A DNA stretch of 38,914 bases from Methylocystis sp. (GTDB lineage Bacteria; Pseudomonadota; Alphaproteobacteria; Rhizobiales; Beijerinckiaceae). Under the pieces are notes generated by a model. That model searched no databases, was not told where the DNA came from, and was given only the letters and a program-made list of their open reading frames with translations. The number at the start of each line of letters is the position of its first letter. Position 1 is the stretch's first letter. A program made the position numbers and the translations under genes. Positions 1-8,688 of the stretch are shown here, piece by piece. The stretch is from positions 1-38,914 of the forward strand of contig JACOUB010000055.1 of the NCBI GenBank assembly GCA_016178015.1, in the 5' to 3' direction.

Positions 1-1372
1 GCCGCCGCCCGCCTTTTTCGCGCACCACCTCCGCCTGCGGAAAGCGGCGCGTCACGCCGTCGAAACGTTCCGGCTCGACGCGGACGACGAGATGAACGCC
101 GCCATCGGGAAGATTCTCGCGCTCGAGCACTTCGGCGTGCGCGTGAAGCCAAGCGAGCCCCTGCCCTTCGGCCGCATCCAAATCGAGTTCGAGTTTGACG
201 CGCCCGCTGGCGAGCGATGTTTCGATTTGCTCGAGCAGTTCGCTCAGCCCCTGCCCGTTCAAGGCGGAGACGAGAACCGGCCGGCTGCCCGCCGCGCCGC
301 GCCGCGCCGCGAGTTTCAAAGCCTCGAGTCGCGCCGCGTCGAGCGCGTCGATCTTGTTCCAGACTTCAAGAATGCGATTGCCCGCTTGGCTTGAAAGGCC
401 GAGTTGCCTAAGAATGGCCTCGACGTCCTGGCCTTGCGCCTCCCAATCGGCATGGGAAATATCGCGCACGTGCAACACGAGGTCGGCTAGCGTCACCTCT
501 TCGAGCGTCGCGCGAAACGCCGAGATCAGCATGGTCGGCAAGTCCGAAATGAAGCCCACCGTGTCGGAGAGCAGCACCCGCGCGCCATGCGGCAGGCGAA
601 TTTGCCGCAACGTGGGATCGAGCGTCGCAAACAGCGTGTCTTCAGCGACAACGCCGGCCTGCGTCAGATGGTTGAACAGCGTCGACTTGCCGGCGTTGGT
701 GTAGCCGACCAGCGCGACCACCGGATAGGGAACCTCGCGCCGCTTCTTGCGATGCAGGCCGCGCGTGCGCTTGACCTGCTCGAGATCGCGCTCGATGCGC
801 GCCATCCGCTGTTCGATGAGGCGCCGGTCGGTCTCGATCTGCGTTTCGCCCGGCCCGCCCAAGAATCCGAAGCCGCCGCGCTGGCGCTCCAAATGGGTCC
901 AGGAGCGCACAAGCCGCGATTTTTGGTAGCCGAGATGGGCGAGTTCGACTTGCAGCGCCCCTTCCCTGGTGCGCGCGCGCCGCCCGAAGATTTCCAGGAT
1001 CAACCCGGTGCGGTCGATCACCTTGGCGCTCCAGGCCTTCTCGAGATTGCGCTGCTGCACCGGCGAGAGCTGGCAATCCATGGTCACCAGGCCAATGTCG
1101 GAGGCTTCTATGAGCTGCGCGATCTCGTCGACCTTGCCTTTGCCGAGGTAGGTCGCCGGACGCAGCGCCTCGACGGAAACGGCGACTTGGCCGGCGATGT
1201 CGAGATTGATCGCCTGCGCGAGGCCCACCGCTTCGGCGAGCCGCGCCTGTGGATCGCGGATCGACGCACGCGCTCGTGAGCGCACCGCGTAAGGGCCGAC
1301 CACCAGCGCCCGCACCGCCGCAGCGCCTCGGTCCCGGGCGGCGTCTTGAAATCCTGGTCTCTTGCCGGTCAA
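1..1372 (-). CDS. hflX: GTPase HflX (3' end cut by window edge)
   Basis: Ribosome-associated GTPase of the HflX family, which splits or rescues stalled ribosomes. Translating the minus strand gives the full order of the family: an N-terminal HflX domain ([11 protein letters not shown], later [17 protein letters not shown]), a Gly-rich linker ([20 protein letters not shown]), then the G domain with P-loop [10 protein letters not shown] near position 700, switch [12 protein letters not shown] and the base-specificity motif NKID. The stop codon is left of the window. The start is not an ATG: I place it at a TTG (1372) preceded by GAGGA at good spacing, 15 nt after the hfq stop and in the same frame as hfq. 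A later GTG is possible. It follows hfq on the same strand, as in most alphaproteobacteria, and is probably co-transcribed with it. Confidence 0.93.
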   Translation of the reverse strand, partial: MTGKRPGFQDAARDRGAAAVRALVVGPYAVRSRARASIRDPQARLAEAVGLAQAINLDIAGQVAVSVEALRPATYLGKGKVDEIAQLIEASDIGLVTMDCQLSPVQQRNLEKAWSAKVIDRTGLILEIFGRRARTREGALQVELAHLGYQKSRLVRSWTHLERQRGGFGFLGGPGETQIETDRRLIEQRMARIERDLEQVKRTRGLHRKKRREVPYPVVALVGYTNAGKSTLFNHLTQAGVVAEDTLFATLDPTLRQIRLPHGARVLLSDTVGFISDLPTMLISAFRATLEEVTLADLVLHVRDISHADWEAQGQDVEAILRQLGLSSQAGNRILEVWNKIDALDAARLEALKLAARRGAAGSRPVLVSALNGQGLSELLEQIETSLASGRVKLELDLDAAEGQGLAWLHAHAEVLERENLPDGGVHLVVRVEPERFDGVTRRFPQAEVVREKGGRR

Positions 1373-1387
1373 TGCGTCCTCGGCGAT

Positions 1388-1657
1388 CTACCGCGGTTTA
1401 TCGGGAACGCCGTTGGCGGCGTCCTCGCCCGGCTCGAACATATGGATCGGATGTCCCGGCATGATCGTCGAAATCGCATGTTTGTAGACGAGCTGCGAAT
1501 GGCCGTCGCGCCGCAGCAACAGGCAAAAATTGTCGAACCAAGTGACGATCCCCTGCAATTTTACGCCGTTGACCAAAAAAATGGTGAGCGGAACCTTGTT
1601 CTTCCTCACGAAATTCAAAAAAGTATCCTGCAGGTTCTGCGCGCGTTCCGAAGACAT
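1388..1657 (-). CDS. hfq: RNA chaperone Hfq
   Basis: Hexameric Sm-like RNA chaperone that pairs small RNAs with mRNAs in the cytoplasm. The 89-residue product matches the family in length and sequence: the Sm1 motif region ([20 protein letters not shown], then [16 protein letters not shown]) and the Sm2 motif YKHAIST, with only a short C-terminal tail, as usual in alphaproteobacteria. The ATG has AGGA seven bases upstream. hflX follows 15 nt downstream. Around 230 bases upstream (1658-1887) hold no convincing gene and probably contain the promoter; a 12-bp palindrome GGCCAATTGGCC lies at 1874-1885 but has no clear role. Confidence 0.98.
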   Translation of the reverse strand: MSSERAQNLQDTFLNFVRKNKVPLTIFLVNGVKLQGIVTWFDNFCLLLRRDGHSQLVYKHAISTIMPGHPIHMFEPGEDAANGVPDKPR

Positions 1658-1887
1658 CGGCTATCCTGTTCGTTTTCGTTGTGTCGAGCGGACTTATCGC
1701 CGCCCTTGCGTCAATCCATAATCGCCATTGCGCGTCGCATTAGAGACCGCGCGGGCGCAACGCGCAAGCCGTAACTCAGCGCAGAACCTTTAGGCGCCGC
1801 CGGCGCGCCCCGCCCAGACATGGCCTCTCCTGGCCTTTTGCGGAAAATATCGCGATGTCCGCCTAACTCATTGGGCCAATTGGCCTG

Positions 1888-2388
1888 TCACATTGGACAC
1901 GGCGGAAAGGCCGGGGTTTGGACGCTCAGCAATTCGGCAACAATGAGGCGGTTTTTGGTTCCAACGATCAGGAGTGCAACGACATGAGGACCCACCGCCA
2001 ATCCTTGCCGATCGAACTGGCGCATGTCTCGATTCTTCTGCGCATTTGTCAATCCTCCCTGCGCTCCCACAATCAGGGCGTCGCCGCCATGATCGGCTTC
2101 GCCGCCGACGAACTCGATTTCGGAAGGCGGCGTCGCGGGACCGGTTGGAATTTGGTTGGCGTGGTCTCCGGGGCGCAGAACCCGCGCGATTTCGGCGGCG
2201 GAGCGTTGGAAAGGCGATCGCGCCATGACGAAGACGAGCACGAAGATGGCCGCTGTCGCCGCCGACATCATGCTTTTGGGCGATTGGTTTGATGCGATCG
2301 CGCGCCTGCATGTAGCGTTCCAACGCCGGATCAACACGCCAACCTTTCGCCCCTGCGCGGAGACTGCGGCAACAAGCCTTCCGATCAT
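1888..2388 (-). CDS. hypothetical protein, doubtful, one possible membrane segment
   Basis: I do not recognise this frame. It is the best of several overlapping frames between hfq and luxR. Its codons mostly end in G or C, like real genes here, and it holds one hydrophobic stretch (AATAAIFVLVFVMA) which would be an N-terminal anchor if translation begins at the internal ATG pair at 2271/2268 rather than at 2388. The ATG at 2388 has only AGGT about ten bases upstream; the internal pair has only an A-rich AAAAG. No domain or conserved motif is visible in the rest (about 110 polar residues). It could be a chance frame or a remnant of the gene that normally separates ntrX from hfq. On the opposite strand a 124-residue frame (1918-2292) is less convincing. 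Confidence 0.28.
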   Translation of the reverse strand: MIGRLVAAVSAQGRKVGVLIRRWNATCRRAIASNQSPKSMMSAATAAIFVLVFVMARSPFQRSAAEIARVLRPGDHANQIPTGPATPPSEIEFVGGEADHGGDALIVGAQGGLTNAQKNRDMRQFDRQGLAVGPHVVALLIVGTKNRLIVAELLSVQTPAFPPCPM

Positions 2389-2558
2389 AGCTTTGACCTG
2401 GCCGCACGATCGGATAACATCGCGTCGCTCGGAGCCGCGTCATCAAATTCCAACTCGATCCGCGACGGCGCCTTATGGAAAACCAGCCGACCCGGATGGT
2501 TCGAATTCGCCCGACTGCGCTGCACAACCCTGTCGCGTCCAATGGGCTTTGAACAACA

Positions 2559-3281
2559 ATGATGCGTCCGGCTCTGATTGAAAAAATCGAGAAATGTGTC
2601 TTTAATCGAGCTAATGACGAAGTATTGAAAGTAATCGCCGAGGCCTACGGCCTTACCCATATTGCTTACGTCGGCGTCCATGGTCTACAAAGTTACAAAA
2701 ATGATGATCCCTTCTCATTCTTGACCTACCCGAAAGAATGGCAAGAACATTACCTTTTGCAAGGCTATTTGAAAGTTGACCCGGCCGTAAATCTGGCATT
2801 GAATTCTTTGCTTCCGTTGGACTGGTCCGATATCGACAAGAGCATCCCCAACGTCAAAAAGCTTTTTGGCGAGGCGAGAGAATTTGGGATCGGCGAAACG
2901 GGGTTGAGCATTCCGATACGAGGCTGTCATGGCGAGCTATCTCTTGTCGCATTGAGCGGTAATTTCAATAAAAAACAATGGGTCGACTTCAAATTCGAAA
3001 ACATGGCCGATTTGCAAATAATATCAGTTTATCTTCATCAAATGATTATTGGTTCGTTCTGTCAACGGATGCATCCTCCTAAGTTGAGCAATCGTGAGAT
3101 TGAATGCCTGAAATGGGCTGCAAATGGAAAGACATTCGAGGATATAGCTGATATTATTGGTATTTCATCGAGAACTGTGAAGTTCTATTTGGATACCGCA
3201 AGACACAAATTGAATTGTCTGAGCATCGCTCACGCCGTTGCCAGAGCGACGACCATGCGAATCATTCCACCCACCTTTTAA
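2559..3281 (+). CDS. LuxR-family quorum-sensing transcription factor
   Basis: Acyl-homoserine-lactone-responsive activator or repressor, paired with the synthase gene that follows. The N-terminal autoinducer-binding domain shows the invariant residues of TraR/LuxR with a constant offset: W61, Y65, D74, P75, W89 and G115. The C-terminal GerE-type helix-turn-helix begins at LSNREIECLKWAANGKT with E180, L184 and G190, the three conserved DNA-binding-domain positions. Length (240) is typical. Two in-frame ATGs (2559 and 2562) are possible; no strong ribosome-binding site is seen. The gene is strikingly AT-rich: the 60-base blocks at 2581 and 3001 contain 21 and 19 G/C by count, against well over 60% in neighbours, so it was probably acquired horizontally. 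With its full ligand-pocket signature it should bind a signal, not be an unliganded solo. Confidence 0.95.
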   Translation: MMRPALIEKIEKCVFNRANDEVLKVIAEAYGLTHIAYVGVHGLQSYKNDDPFSFLTYPKEWQEHYLLQGYLKVDPAVNLALNSLLPLDWSDIDKSIPNVKKLFGEAREFGIGETGLSIPIRGCHGELSLVALSGNFNKKQWVDFKFENMADLQIISVYLHQMIIGSFCQRMHPPKLSNREIECLKWAANGKTFEDIADIIGISSRTVKFYLDTARHKLNCLSIAHAVARATTMRIIPPTF

Positions 3282-3292
3282 GCGCTTCTGTC

Positions 3293-3314
3293 AATCCGGC
3301 AGACTAGCCGGATT
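3293..3314. promoter_or_regulatory. candidate lux box upstream of luxI
   Basis: A perfect dyad of two 8-bp arms, AATCCGGC and GCCGGATT, separated by AGACTA, lies between luxR and luxI. Its centre is about 72 bases before the luxI start. A plausible -10 (TAAGGT, 3335-3340) lies downstream, so the right arm would overlap the -35 position, the usual place of a class II lux box (about 42 bases before the transcription start). No T-run follows on either strand, which argues against a terminator of luxR. The dyad is 22 bp, close to the 20-bp lux-box norm. The assignment to the neighbouring LuxR protein is inference. Confidence 0.55.
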
Positions 3315-3375
3315 TCGCAAACGATAACAGCAGCTAAGGTTTTCCTCTGCCGTTTTGCAGCGGAGGACAACCCAA

Positions 3376-4020
3376 ATGATCAGACTGATCCAAGGCATCA
3401 TGCGTTCCCACTTCCAACGGGACATCGATGCAATGCACCGCAATCGTGCGCAAGTGTTCGCGTGTCGTCTGGGATGGGACGTCAACGTCGTCGATGGATG
3501 GGAAATAGATAAATTCGACGATGCAAACCCTCTTTACTTGATCTCGATCGATCCGCTGACAGGAAACTACTGCGGGTCGACGCGCCTGCTTTCTACGACC
3601 GGCCCAAACATGCTGCGCGACGTGTTTTCGCAGCTGCTGCCCGATGGCGAAATCGTTGAAAGCGCGACGATCTGGGAAGGCACGCGCTTCGCGGTCGATC
3701 TGTCGATGGAAACGGAACGGGTGCACAATCATCTTAATCGAACGACGGGGGAACTTCTCTGCGGCGCGTTCGAAGTCGGTCTGATGGCTGGCTTGACGCA
3801 CATCGTAGCCGTTTTTGACGTGAGAATGGCCCGCGTGTTCAAATTGGCGCGGTGTCCAGCGGAAATCATCGGAACCCCGAGACTGATCGGCAAGACGATG
3901 ACCTACGCAGGGTTCTTCGAAGTCAGCGAGCAAATGCTTGCTCGCGTGCGATCCGCCATCGGCGTCACCGGGTCAATTCTCGAAAGCGCCACGGTCAAAT
4001 TGTTGCCGTTTGCCGCTTAA
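3376..4020 (+). CDS. acyl-homoserine-lactone synthase (LuxI family)
   Basis: Makes an N-acyl-L-homoserine lactone signal from S-adenosylmethionine and an acyl carrier (acyl-ACP or acyl-CoA). With translation from ATG 3376, which has GGAGG nine bases upstream, the 214-residue protein carries the LuxI signature at standard positions: R24 and F28 (HRNRAQVF), W34, D45 and D48, R70 (GSTRLL), E101 and R104 (EGTRFAV). An earlier frame-start at 3355 adds seven residues but would place the Shine-Dalgarno inside the gene, so I reject it. The acyl chain cannot be read from sequence. luxI follows luxR in tandem, 94 bases apart, with a candidate lux box between them, suggesting positive feedback. Its base composition (35 of 60 G/C in the block at 3541) is closer to the chromosome than that of luxR. 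It is convergent with ntrX. Confidence 0.96.
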   Translation: MIRLIQGIMRSHFQRDIDAMHRNRAQVFACRLGWDVNVVDGWEIDKFDDANPLYLISIDPLTGNYCGSTRLLSTTGPNMLRDVFSQLLPDGEIVESATIWEGTRFAVDLSMETERVHNHLNRTTGELLCGAFEVGLMAGLTHIVAVFDVRMARVFKLARCPAEIIGTPRLIGKTMTYAGFFEVSEQMLARVRSAIGVTGSILESATVKLLPFAA

Positions 4021-4176
4021 CTCGGATGGGGCGTCGCGTCGGACGGTTTCCGCTACGGGACGCCCATTTTCGTGCGGCGCGGTTTCATTTGGTTGGTTGC
4101 CAACAACAACGGGCGCCAACACACGTCAAGGCGACCCGCGTCGCCGGCGCCGACCCAAGGCGAGCCAATCTTCGCC

Positions 4177-5541
4177 TCACTCGATCGCCAATGATTTCAA
4201 TTTGCGATGCAAGGCCGATCGCTCCATGCCGATGAATTCGGCGGTGCGCGAAATATTGCCGCTGAAGCGGTTGAGCTGGGCGACGAGATATTCGCGTTCG
4301 AACAGTTCGCGCGCTTCGCGCAAGGGGAGACTCATCAGCTTCTCGCCGCGCACCCCCGCCGGCGTCGCAGGGACGAGCTCGCCGACCTCGGCCGGCAGCA
4401 TTTGCGCCGTGATCTCGGCGTTGGCGTCGCCCGCCGTCAAGATCATCAAACGCTCCACATTGTTGCGCAATTGGCGAATGTTGCCAGGCCAATCGTGCAA
4501 TTGCAGCACGGCGAGCGCGTCCTCGCTGATCTTGCGGCGCGGCATGCCGGTCGAGGCCGACACATGCTCCATGAAGAAATCGATCAGTTCCGGAATGTCC
4601 TCGCGCCGCTCGGCGAGCGATGGCACGCGGATCGGCACCACCGCGAGCCGATGGAACAAGTCCTCGCGCAGACCGCCCTCTTCGATCGTCGCCGTCAGAT
4701 CGCGCGCCGACGAAGAAATGATGCGCACGTCGACCTCGACCTGCGTCACGCCGCCGACGCGCTGAAACGTCTGTTCGACCAAGACGCGCAGAATCTTGGC
4801 TTGCGTGTCCTTGGGCATATCGGCGATTTCGTCGAGAAACAGCGTGCCGCCATGCGCCTCCTCGAGAGCGCCGATCTTGCGCTCGCCGTCGCGGCCCTCG
4901 CGCCCGAACAGTTCGATCTCCATGTTCTCGGGGGTGATCGTCGCGGCGTTGATGACGACGAAGGGCGCCCCGGCGCGCGGCGAGGAGTCGTGAATGCGGC
5001 GCGCGGCAAGTTCCTTGCCGGAGCCCGGCGCTCCGGTGACGAGAACGCGCGAATTCACCGGCGCGACGCGGGCGATGATCTGGTGCAGTTGGTGCACGGC
5101 GGGCGAACTGCCGACGATGCGGCCATTGTGCCCGGAGCGGACGCGCAATTCGCTGATTTCACGCTTGAGCTTGGACGCTTCCAGCGCCCGCGCGGCGACC
5201 AGCACCAGCCGATCGGCCTTGAACGGCTTCTCGATGAAATCGTAAGCGCCGATCTTAATGGCGCTCACCGCCGTTTCGATATTGCCATGTCCGGAAATCA
5301 TCACCACCGGCAAACCCGTGTGTTGCTTCTTGATGATTTCCAGAACCTGCATTCCATCGAGGCGCGAACCTTGCAGCCAGATGTCGAGAAAGACGAGATG
5401 GGGCCGGCGCGCCTCGATCGCCTTGAACGCCTCATTGGCGTCCTCGGCGGTGCGCGTCTCATAACCCTCGTCACTGAGGATGCCCGCCACGAGCTCCCTG
5501 ATGTCTTGTTCGTCGTCGACGATGAGAATGTCGCTAGGCAT
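4177..5541 (-). CDS. ntrX: nitrogen/redox response regulator NtrX
   Basis: Response regulator of the NtrY-NtrX two-component system, which in alphaproteobacteria affects nitrogen metabolism, respiration and envelope genes. Domain order: receiver (acidic pocket D9/D10, phosphoacceptor D53 in VFLDIW, Lys in IEKPF), AAA+ domain (Walker A GAPGSGKE, Walker B GGTLFLDEIADM, arginine-finger region REDLFHRL) and a Fis-type helix-turn-helix at the C terminus (SRTAEFIGMERSALHRKL). The sigma-54 contact loop GAFTGA is absent: the corresponding stretch reads FGREGRDGERKIGALEEAHG, as in other NtrX proteins, so it probably does not activate sigma-54 promoters in the NtrC manner. The start has GGAG four bases upstream and lies 13 nt after the ntrY stop, so the two are one operon. 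Confidence 0.97.
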   Translation of the reverse strand: MPSDILIVDDEQDIRELVAGILSDEGYETRTAEDANEAFKAIEARRPHLVFLDIWLQGSRLDGMQVLEIIKKQHTGLPVVMISGHGNIETAVSAIKIGAYDFIEKPFKADRLVLVAARALEASKLKREISELRVRSGHNGRIVGSSPAVHQLHQIIARVAPVNSRVLVTGAPGSGKELAARRIHDSSPRAGAPFVVINAATITPENMEIELFGREGRDGERKIGALEEAHGGTLFLDEIADMPKDTQAKILRVLVEQTFQRVGGVTQVEVDVRIISSSARDLTATIEEGGLREDLFHRLAVVPIRVPSLAERREDIPELIDFFMEHVSASTGMPRRKISEDALAVLQLHDWPGNIRQLRNNVERLMILTAGDANAEITAQMLPAEVGELVPATPAGVRGEKLMSLPLREARELFEREYLVAQLNRFSGNISRTAEFIGMERSALHRKLKSLAIE

Positions 5542-5554
5542 CTTTCTCCACTCT

Positions 5555-7813
5555 TCACGAGGCGACTATTGGCGTTTGCAGAGCGGCCGGCTCTGCTCGC
5601 GCCGCTTCGGCCAACGGCAGAAATACGCGCACACAGGCGCCTTGTCCGTTGTCGGCGTCCAGCAATTCGAGGCGTCCGCCATGATCCTCGATAATCTTGG
5701 CGACAATGGGCAAGCCGAGGCCGGCGCCATCCGCCCGCGTCGTCGTATAAGGTTCGAGCAGCCGCTGCCGATTGACGGCTGGAAAACCCTTGCCGTTGTC
5801 GGTGACGTCGATCTCGGCGAAGCCGTCCCGCGCGTTGAGGGAAATGTCGACTCGCTTGGCGTCCGGAGCCTCGCTCGCGGGCCGGGCGGCAATGCCTTCC
5901 GTCGCATTCTTAACGATGTTGGTGAGGGCCTGCGCCAACAACCGGCGATCGAAGGACGCAAAAATCGGCGTTTGCGGCAGCTTCTCGTTCATTTCGACAT
6001 CGGGATGGCCGACGCGCATCAAGAACGCCACTTGTCGGATGCACTCGCACAGGTCGTCGCGCTCGGGACGCGCCTTCGGCATGCGCGCGAACGACGAGAA
6101 TTCGTCGACCATGCGTTTGATGTCGTCGACTTGCCGCACGATCGTATCGGTGCACTGGTCGAAAACGTCGCGATCGGTCGTGATGAGCCGCCCGTATTTG
6201 CGTTTCAGGCGTTCGGCCGAGAGTTGAATCGGCGTCAACGGATTCTTGATCTCATGGGCGATGCGGCGGGCGACGTCGGCCCAGGCCGAGGTGCGCTGTG
6301 CGGCGACAAGATCGGTGATGTCGTCGAGCGTCACCACGAAATTGCGGCGCCCGTGCTGCGCGCTGGCCGAGGTGACGCGCACATTGAGCGTGCGTTCCCG
6401 GGTCCCCCGTTTGACGGTGATCTGGCTCTGAATCGCGCGCGGGAACACGTCGGCGGCGCCCTGCAAAATGGCGGCGATCTCCGGCATGGCCTCGGCCGCC
6501 GGGGCGCCGACCGTCGGCGTCGCCGCGCCGTCGCGCGGCCGCGGCGCCAACAGCGCCTCGGCGGAGCGGTTCAGCACATTGATCGCGCCGTTGGAATCGA
6601 CCCCGATGACCGCCGCCGGCACGCCCGACAGCACCGCCTCGGTGAACTCGCGCCGCTCGTCGTTGAGCCGATTGGCGGCGAGCAGCCGGCTTTGCTGCAA
6701 TTGCAGCTCCGTGGTCATATTGTTGAAGACGGCGCCGAGATGGGCGAGGTCGCCTTGCGATTTGTCGACCTCGACGCGCACGCCGAGATTGCCGCCGGAC
6801 ACCTGATCGGTGGCCGCGATCAGCGTGCGGATGGGCGCGACCAGACGATTGGCGAAGTCAAGCCCGACCGAGATCGCCGACAGCAGCATGATCGTCGTGA
6901 GCAAGGCGTACATGATGACGAAGCCGCGTTTGATGGCGCCGCGGTAAGCGTCGAAAGCGTCATAGTTGGCGATGAGATGGGCTGCTTGCTGTGGAAATTC
7001 GACGGCGAACGGGTCGATCGGCCGCGTCGCATAGAGAAAGGTGTCCTCGAACGAGTGCAGCGTGCGCAAAGCGACGAAGCTCTTGCCCTCGTCGATGACG
7101 AGACACAGAGGCTCGGCTTTTTTGGCGTCCTCGAAATCAGATTGCGGCGGCGCGATGATGATGGCCGCCGCGTTCTTGGCGACATCGACGCGGTCGATGA
7201 CCTCGCCGTTCGATTTGACCAGTGCGGCGACGGAAAACCCCAGGAAGCGCGCGCGCGACGTGAAGAATTCGTGAAACAGGCTGCGGTCCGCGTTGAACAT
7301 GACGCGCGCGCGGTCGAGATCGGAGGCGGAAAGCTGCGCGTCCTGCAACAGCGAGCGGCATTGCGTCTCGCGGAACAACCGCGCCGCCTCGGCGGTCTGG
7401 TGGACAAAACCTTTCACGTCGGACATGAAGCCAGGATTGAGCGCGCGCTCGAACGTGAGCCACCCGACGACCGCCAGAATGATCGCCGGCGCCAGCGCGA
7501 TGACCGAAAAAATGCCGACGATGCGGATGTGGAGGCGGGCGGCCGCCTCGCCGCGCCGCCAGGCGCTGAGCAACGCGCCTCCCTTGACCAGAACGAGGCC
7601 GATGAGCAGGACGAGCGCCACCGCGTCGGCGAGCACGAGCATCAAGAAGGCGTCGCTGGTCAGCGCGATCGGCCCGAGCTCCGCCATGACGAAGAACGTC
7701 GCGAGAGCGCAAGCCACCGCGCCAATCACCGCAATCGGGCCGAACCAGAGCCGAAGCGACAGCTTGGCGCGCTCCTTCGGCGCGTCAGCGGGTTGATCTT
7801 GCAGGGTGGCCAT
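5555..7813 (-). CDS. ntrY: sensor histidine kinase NtrY
   Basis: Membrane sensor kinase partner of NtrX. The 752-residue protein has three predicted N-terminal membrane segments (about residues 22-45, 55-77 and 97-120), a large periplasmic loop, a fourth segment (298-318), a HAMP domain (about 320-372), a PAS domain (about 385-500), the dimerization/phosphoacceptor helix with H520 in RRIAHEIKNPLTP, and a HATPase domain with N box NIVKNATEG, G1 DNGKGFP and G2 GLGLPIVAK. This is the canonical NtrY architecture and length. It is the first gene of the ntrY-ntrX pair; ntrB-ntrC, which often precede it, are absent and the divergent neighbour is a hydrolase. Weak ribosome-binding site at the ATG. 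Confidence 0.97.
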   Translation of the reverse strand: MATLQDQPADAPKERAKLSLRLWFGPIAVIGAVACALATFFVMAELGPIALTSDAFLMLVLADAVALVLLIGLVLVKGGALLSAWRRGEAAARLHIRIVGIFSVIALAPAIILAVVGWLTFERALNPGFMSDVKGFVHQTAEAARLFRETQCRSLLQDAQLSASDLDRARVMFNADRSLFHEFFTSRARFLGFSVAALVKSNGEVIDRVDVAKNAAAIIIAPPQSDFEDAKKAEPLCLVIDEGKSFVALRTLHSFEDTFLYATRPIDPFAVEFPQQAAHLIANYDAFDAYRGAIKRGFVIMYALLTTIMLLSAISVGLDFANRLVAPIRTLIAATDQVSGGNLGVRVEVDKSQGDLAHLGAVFNNMTTELQLQQSRLLAANRLNDERREFTEAVLSGVPAAVIGVDSNGAINVLNRSAEALLAPRPRDGAATPTVGAPAAEAMPEIAAILQGAADVFPRAIQSQITVKRGTRERTLNVRVTSASAQHGRRNFVVTLDDITDLVAAQRTSAWADVARRIAHEIKNPLTPIQLSAERLKRKYGRLITTDRDVFDQCTDTIVRQVDDIKRMVDEFSSFARMPKARPERDDLCECIRQVAFLMRVGHPDVEMNEKLPQTPIFASFDRRLLAQALTNIVKNATEGIAARPASEAPDAKRVDISLNARDGFAEIDVTDNGKGFPAVNRQRLLEPYTTTRADGAGLGLPIVAKIIEDHGGRLELLDADNGQGACVRVFLPLAEAARAEPAALQTPIVAS

Positions 7814-8002
7814 GCGCTTCTATAAGGTGGCGGGCCGATTGTTGCAATAATGCAACGGTCGCGGCGCGCCCCCTCTCCCCGCCAGCGGGAAAACGGGCGC
7901 CTGCCTCAAGGCGGCAGGGTCGCGCGTCCGTCTCTCAAAACCCTTGCATTCCGATAGGGCTCGCGTGCTAGAAGGCGCGCTCATTGCATGCGAGGGAGCG
8001 AT

Positions 8003-8677
8003 ATGCCCGAAGTCATTTTCACCGGTCCGGCCGGCCGCCTGGAAGGCCGCTTTCACCAGTCGGCGCAGCGCGGCGCGCCGCTCGCCATCATTTTGCATCC
8101 GCATCCGCAGTTTGGCGGCACGATGAACAATCAGATCGTCTACCACCTCTATTACGCGTTTGCCGAGCGCGGCTTTTCGGCGCTGCGCTTCAATTTCCGC
8201 GGCGTCGGGCGCAGCCAGGGGGCCTTCGACCACGGCGGCGGCGAACTTTCGGACGCTGCGGCGGCGCTCGATTGGGCGCAGGCCATCAACCCCGAGGCGC
8301 GCGCCTGCTGGATCGCCGGCGTGTCGTTTGGCGCCTGGATCGGCATGCAGTTGCTAATGCGCCGGCCCGAGATCGAGGGCTTTGTCTCGATCGCCCCGCC
8401 GGCCAACCGTTTCGACTTCTCGTTTCTGGCCCCCTGCCCGTCGTCGGGCCTGTTCGTGCATGGCGATCAGGACCGCGTCGCGCCGTTGAAAGAGGTCACC
8501 GGCCTCATCGAGAAGCTGAAGACGCAAAAGGGCATCGTCATCGAACACGCGGTGGTGCGCGGGGCCAACCACTTCTTCGAGAACCATATCGAGCCGTTGA
8601 TCGCCCAGGTCGACGCCTATCTGGACCGGCGCCTCGGCAATCCGCCGCGCGTCGCCATTCCGGCGCGGGTGGATTGA
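8003..8677 (+). CDS. alpha/beta hydrolase (COG2945-like)
   Basis: Small cytoplasmic alpha/beta-fold hydrolase of 224 residues; substrate unknown. The start at 8003 is supported by GAGGGAG just upstream; an ATG 15 bases earlier would be inside the leader. A conserved N-terminal HPHPQFGGTMNN motif is followed by the oxyanion region FNFRGVGRS, the nucleophile elbow GVSFGAW (S108), the acid HGDQDRV (probably D157) and the catalytic His GANHFF (H190), so the triad is intact. The family has similarity to dienelactone-hydrolase and acyl-peptidase folds but has no firm assigned reaction. It is divergent from ntrY and convergent with anmK, whose stop lies 11 bases beyond its own. Confidence 0.9.
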   Translation: MPEVIFTGPAGRLEGRFHQSAQRGAPLAIILHPHPQFGGTMNNQIVYHLYYAFAERGFSALRFNFRGVGRSQGAFDHGGGELSDAAAALDWAQAINPEARACWIAGVSFGAWIGMQLLMRRPEIEGFVSIAPPANRFDFSFLAPCPSSGLFVHGDQDRVAPLKEVTGLIEKLKTQKGIVIEHAVVRGANHFFENHIEPLIAQVDAYLDRRLGNPPRVAIPARVD

Positions 8678-8688
8678 GGCCCGGCGTT

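Noticed and set aside
1874-1885. 12-bp palindrome GGCCAATTGGCC
   Set aside because: Too short to call a site and inside or next to a doubtful frame; no nearby promoter pattern.
3293-3314. Dyad as terminator of luxR
   Set aside because: No T-run on either strand, and its position suits an operator better.
4207-5694. 495-residue plus-strand frame
   Set aside because: Antisense shadow of ntrX; no motifs.
5480-7825. 781-residue frame on the plus strand
   Set aside because: It lies wholly opposite ntrX/ntrY, whose motifs are unmistakable. High GC removes stops on the opposite strand; the sequence is Arg/Asp-rich with no domain.
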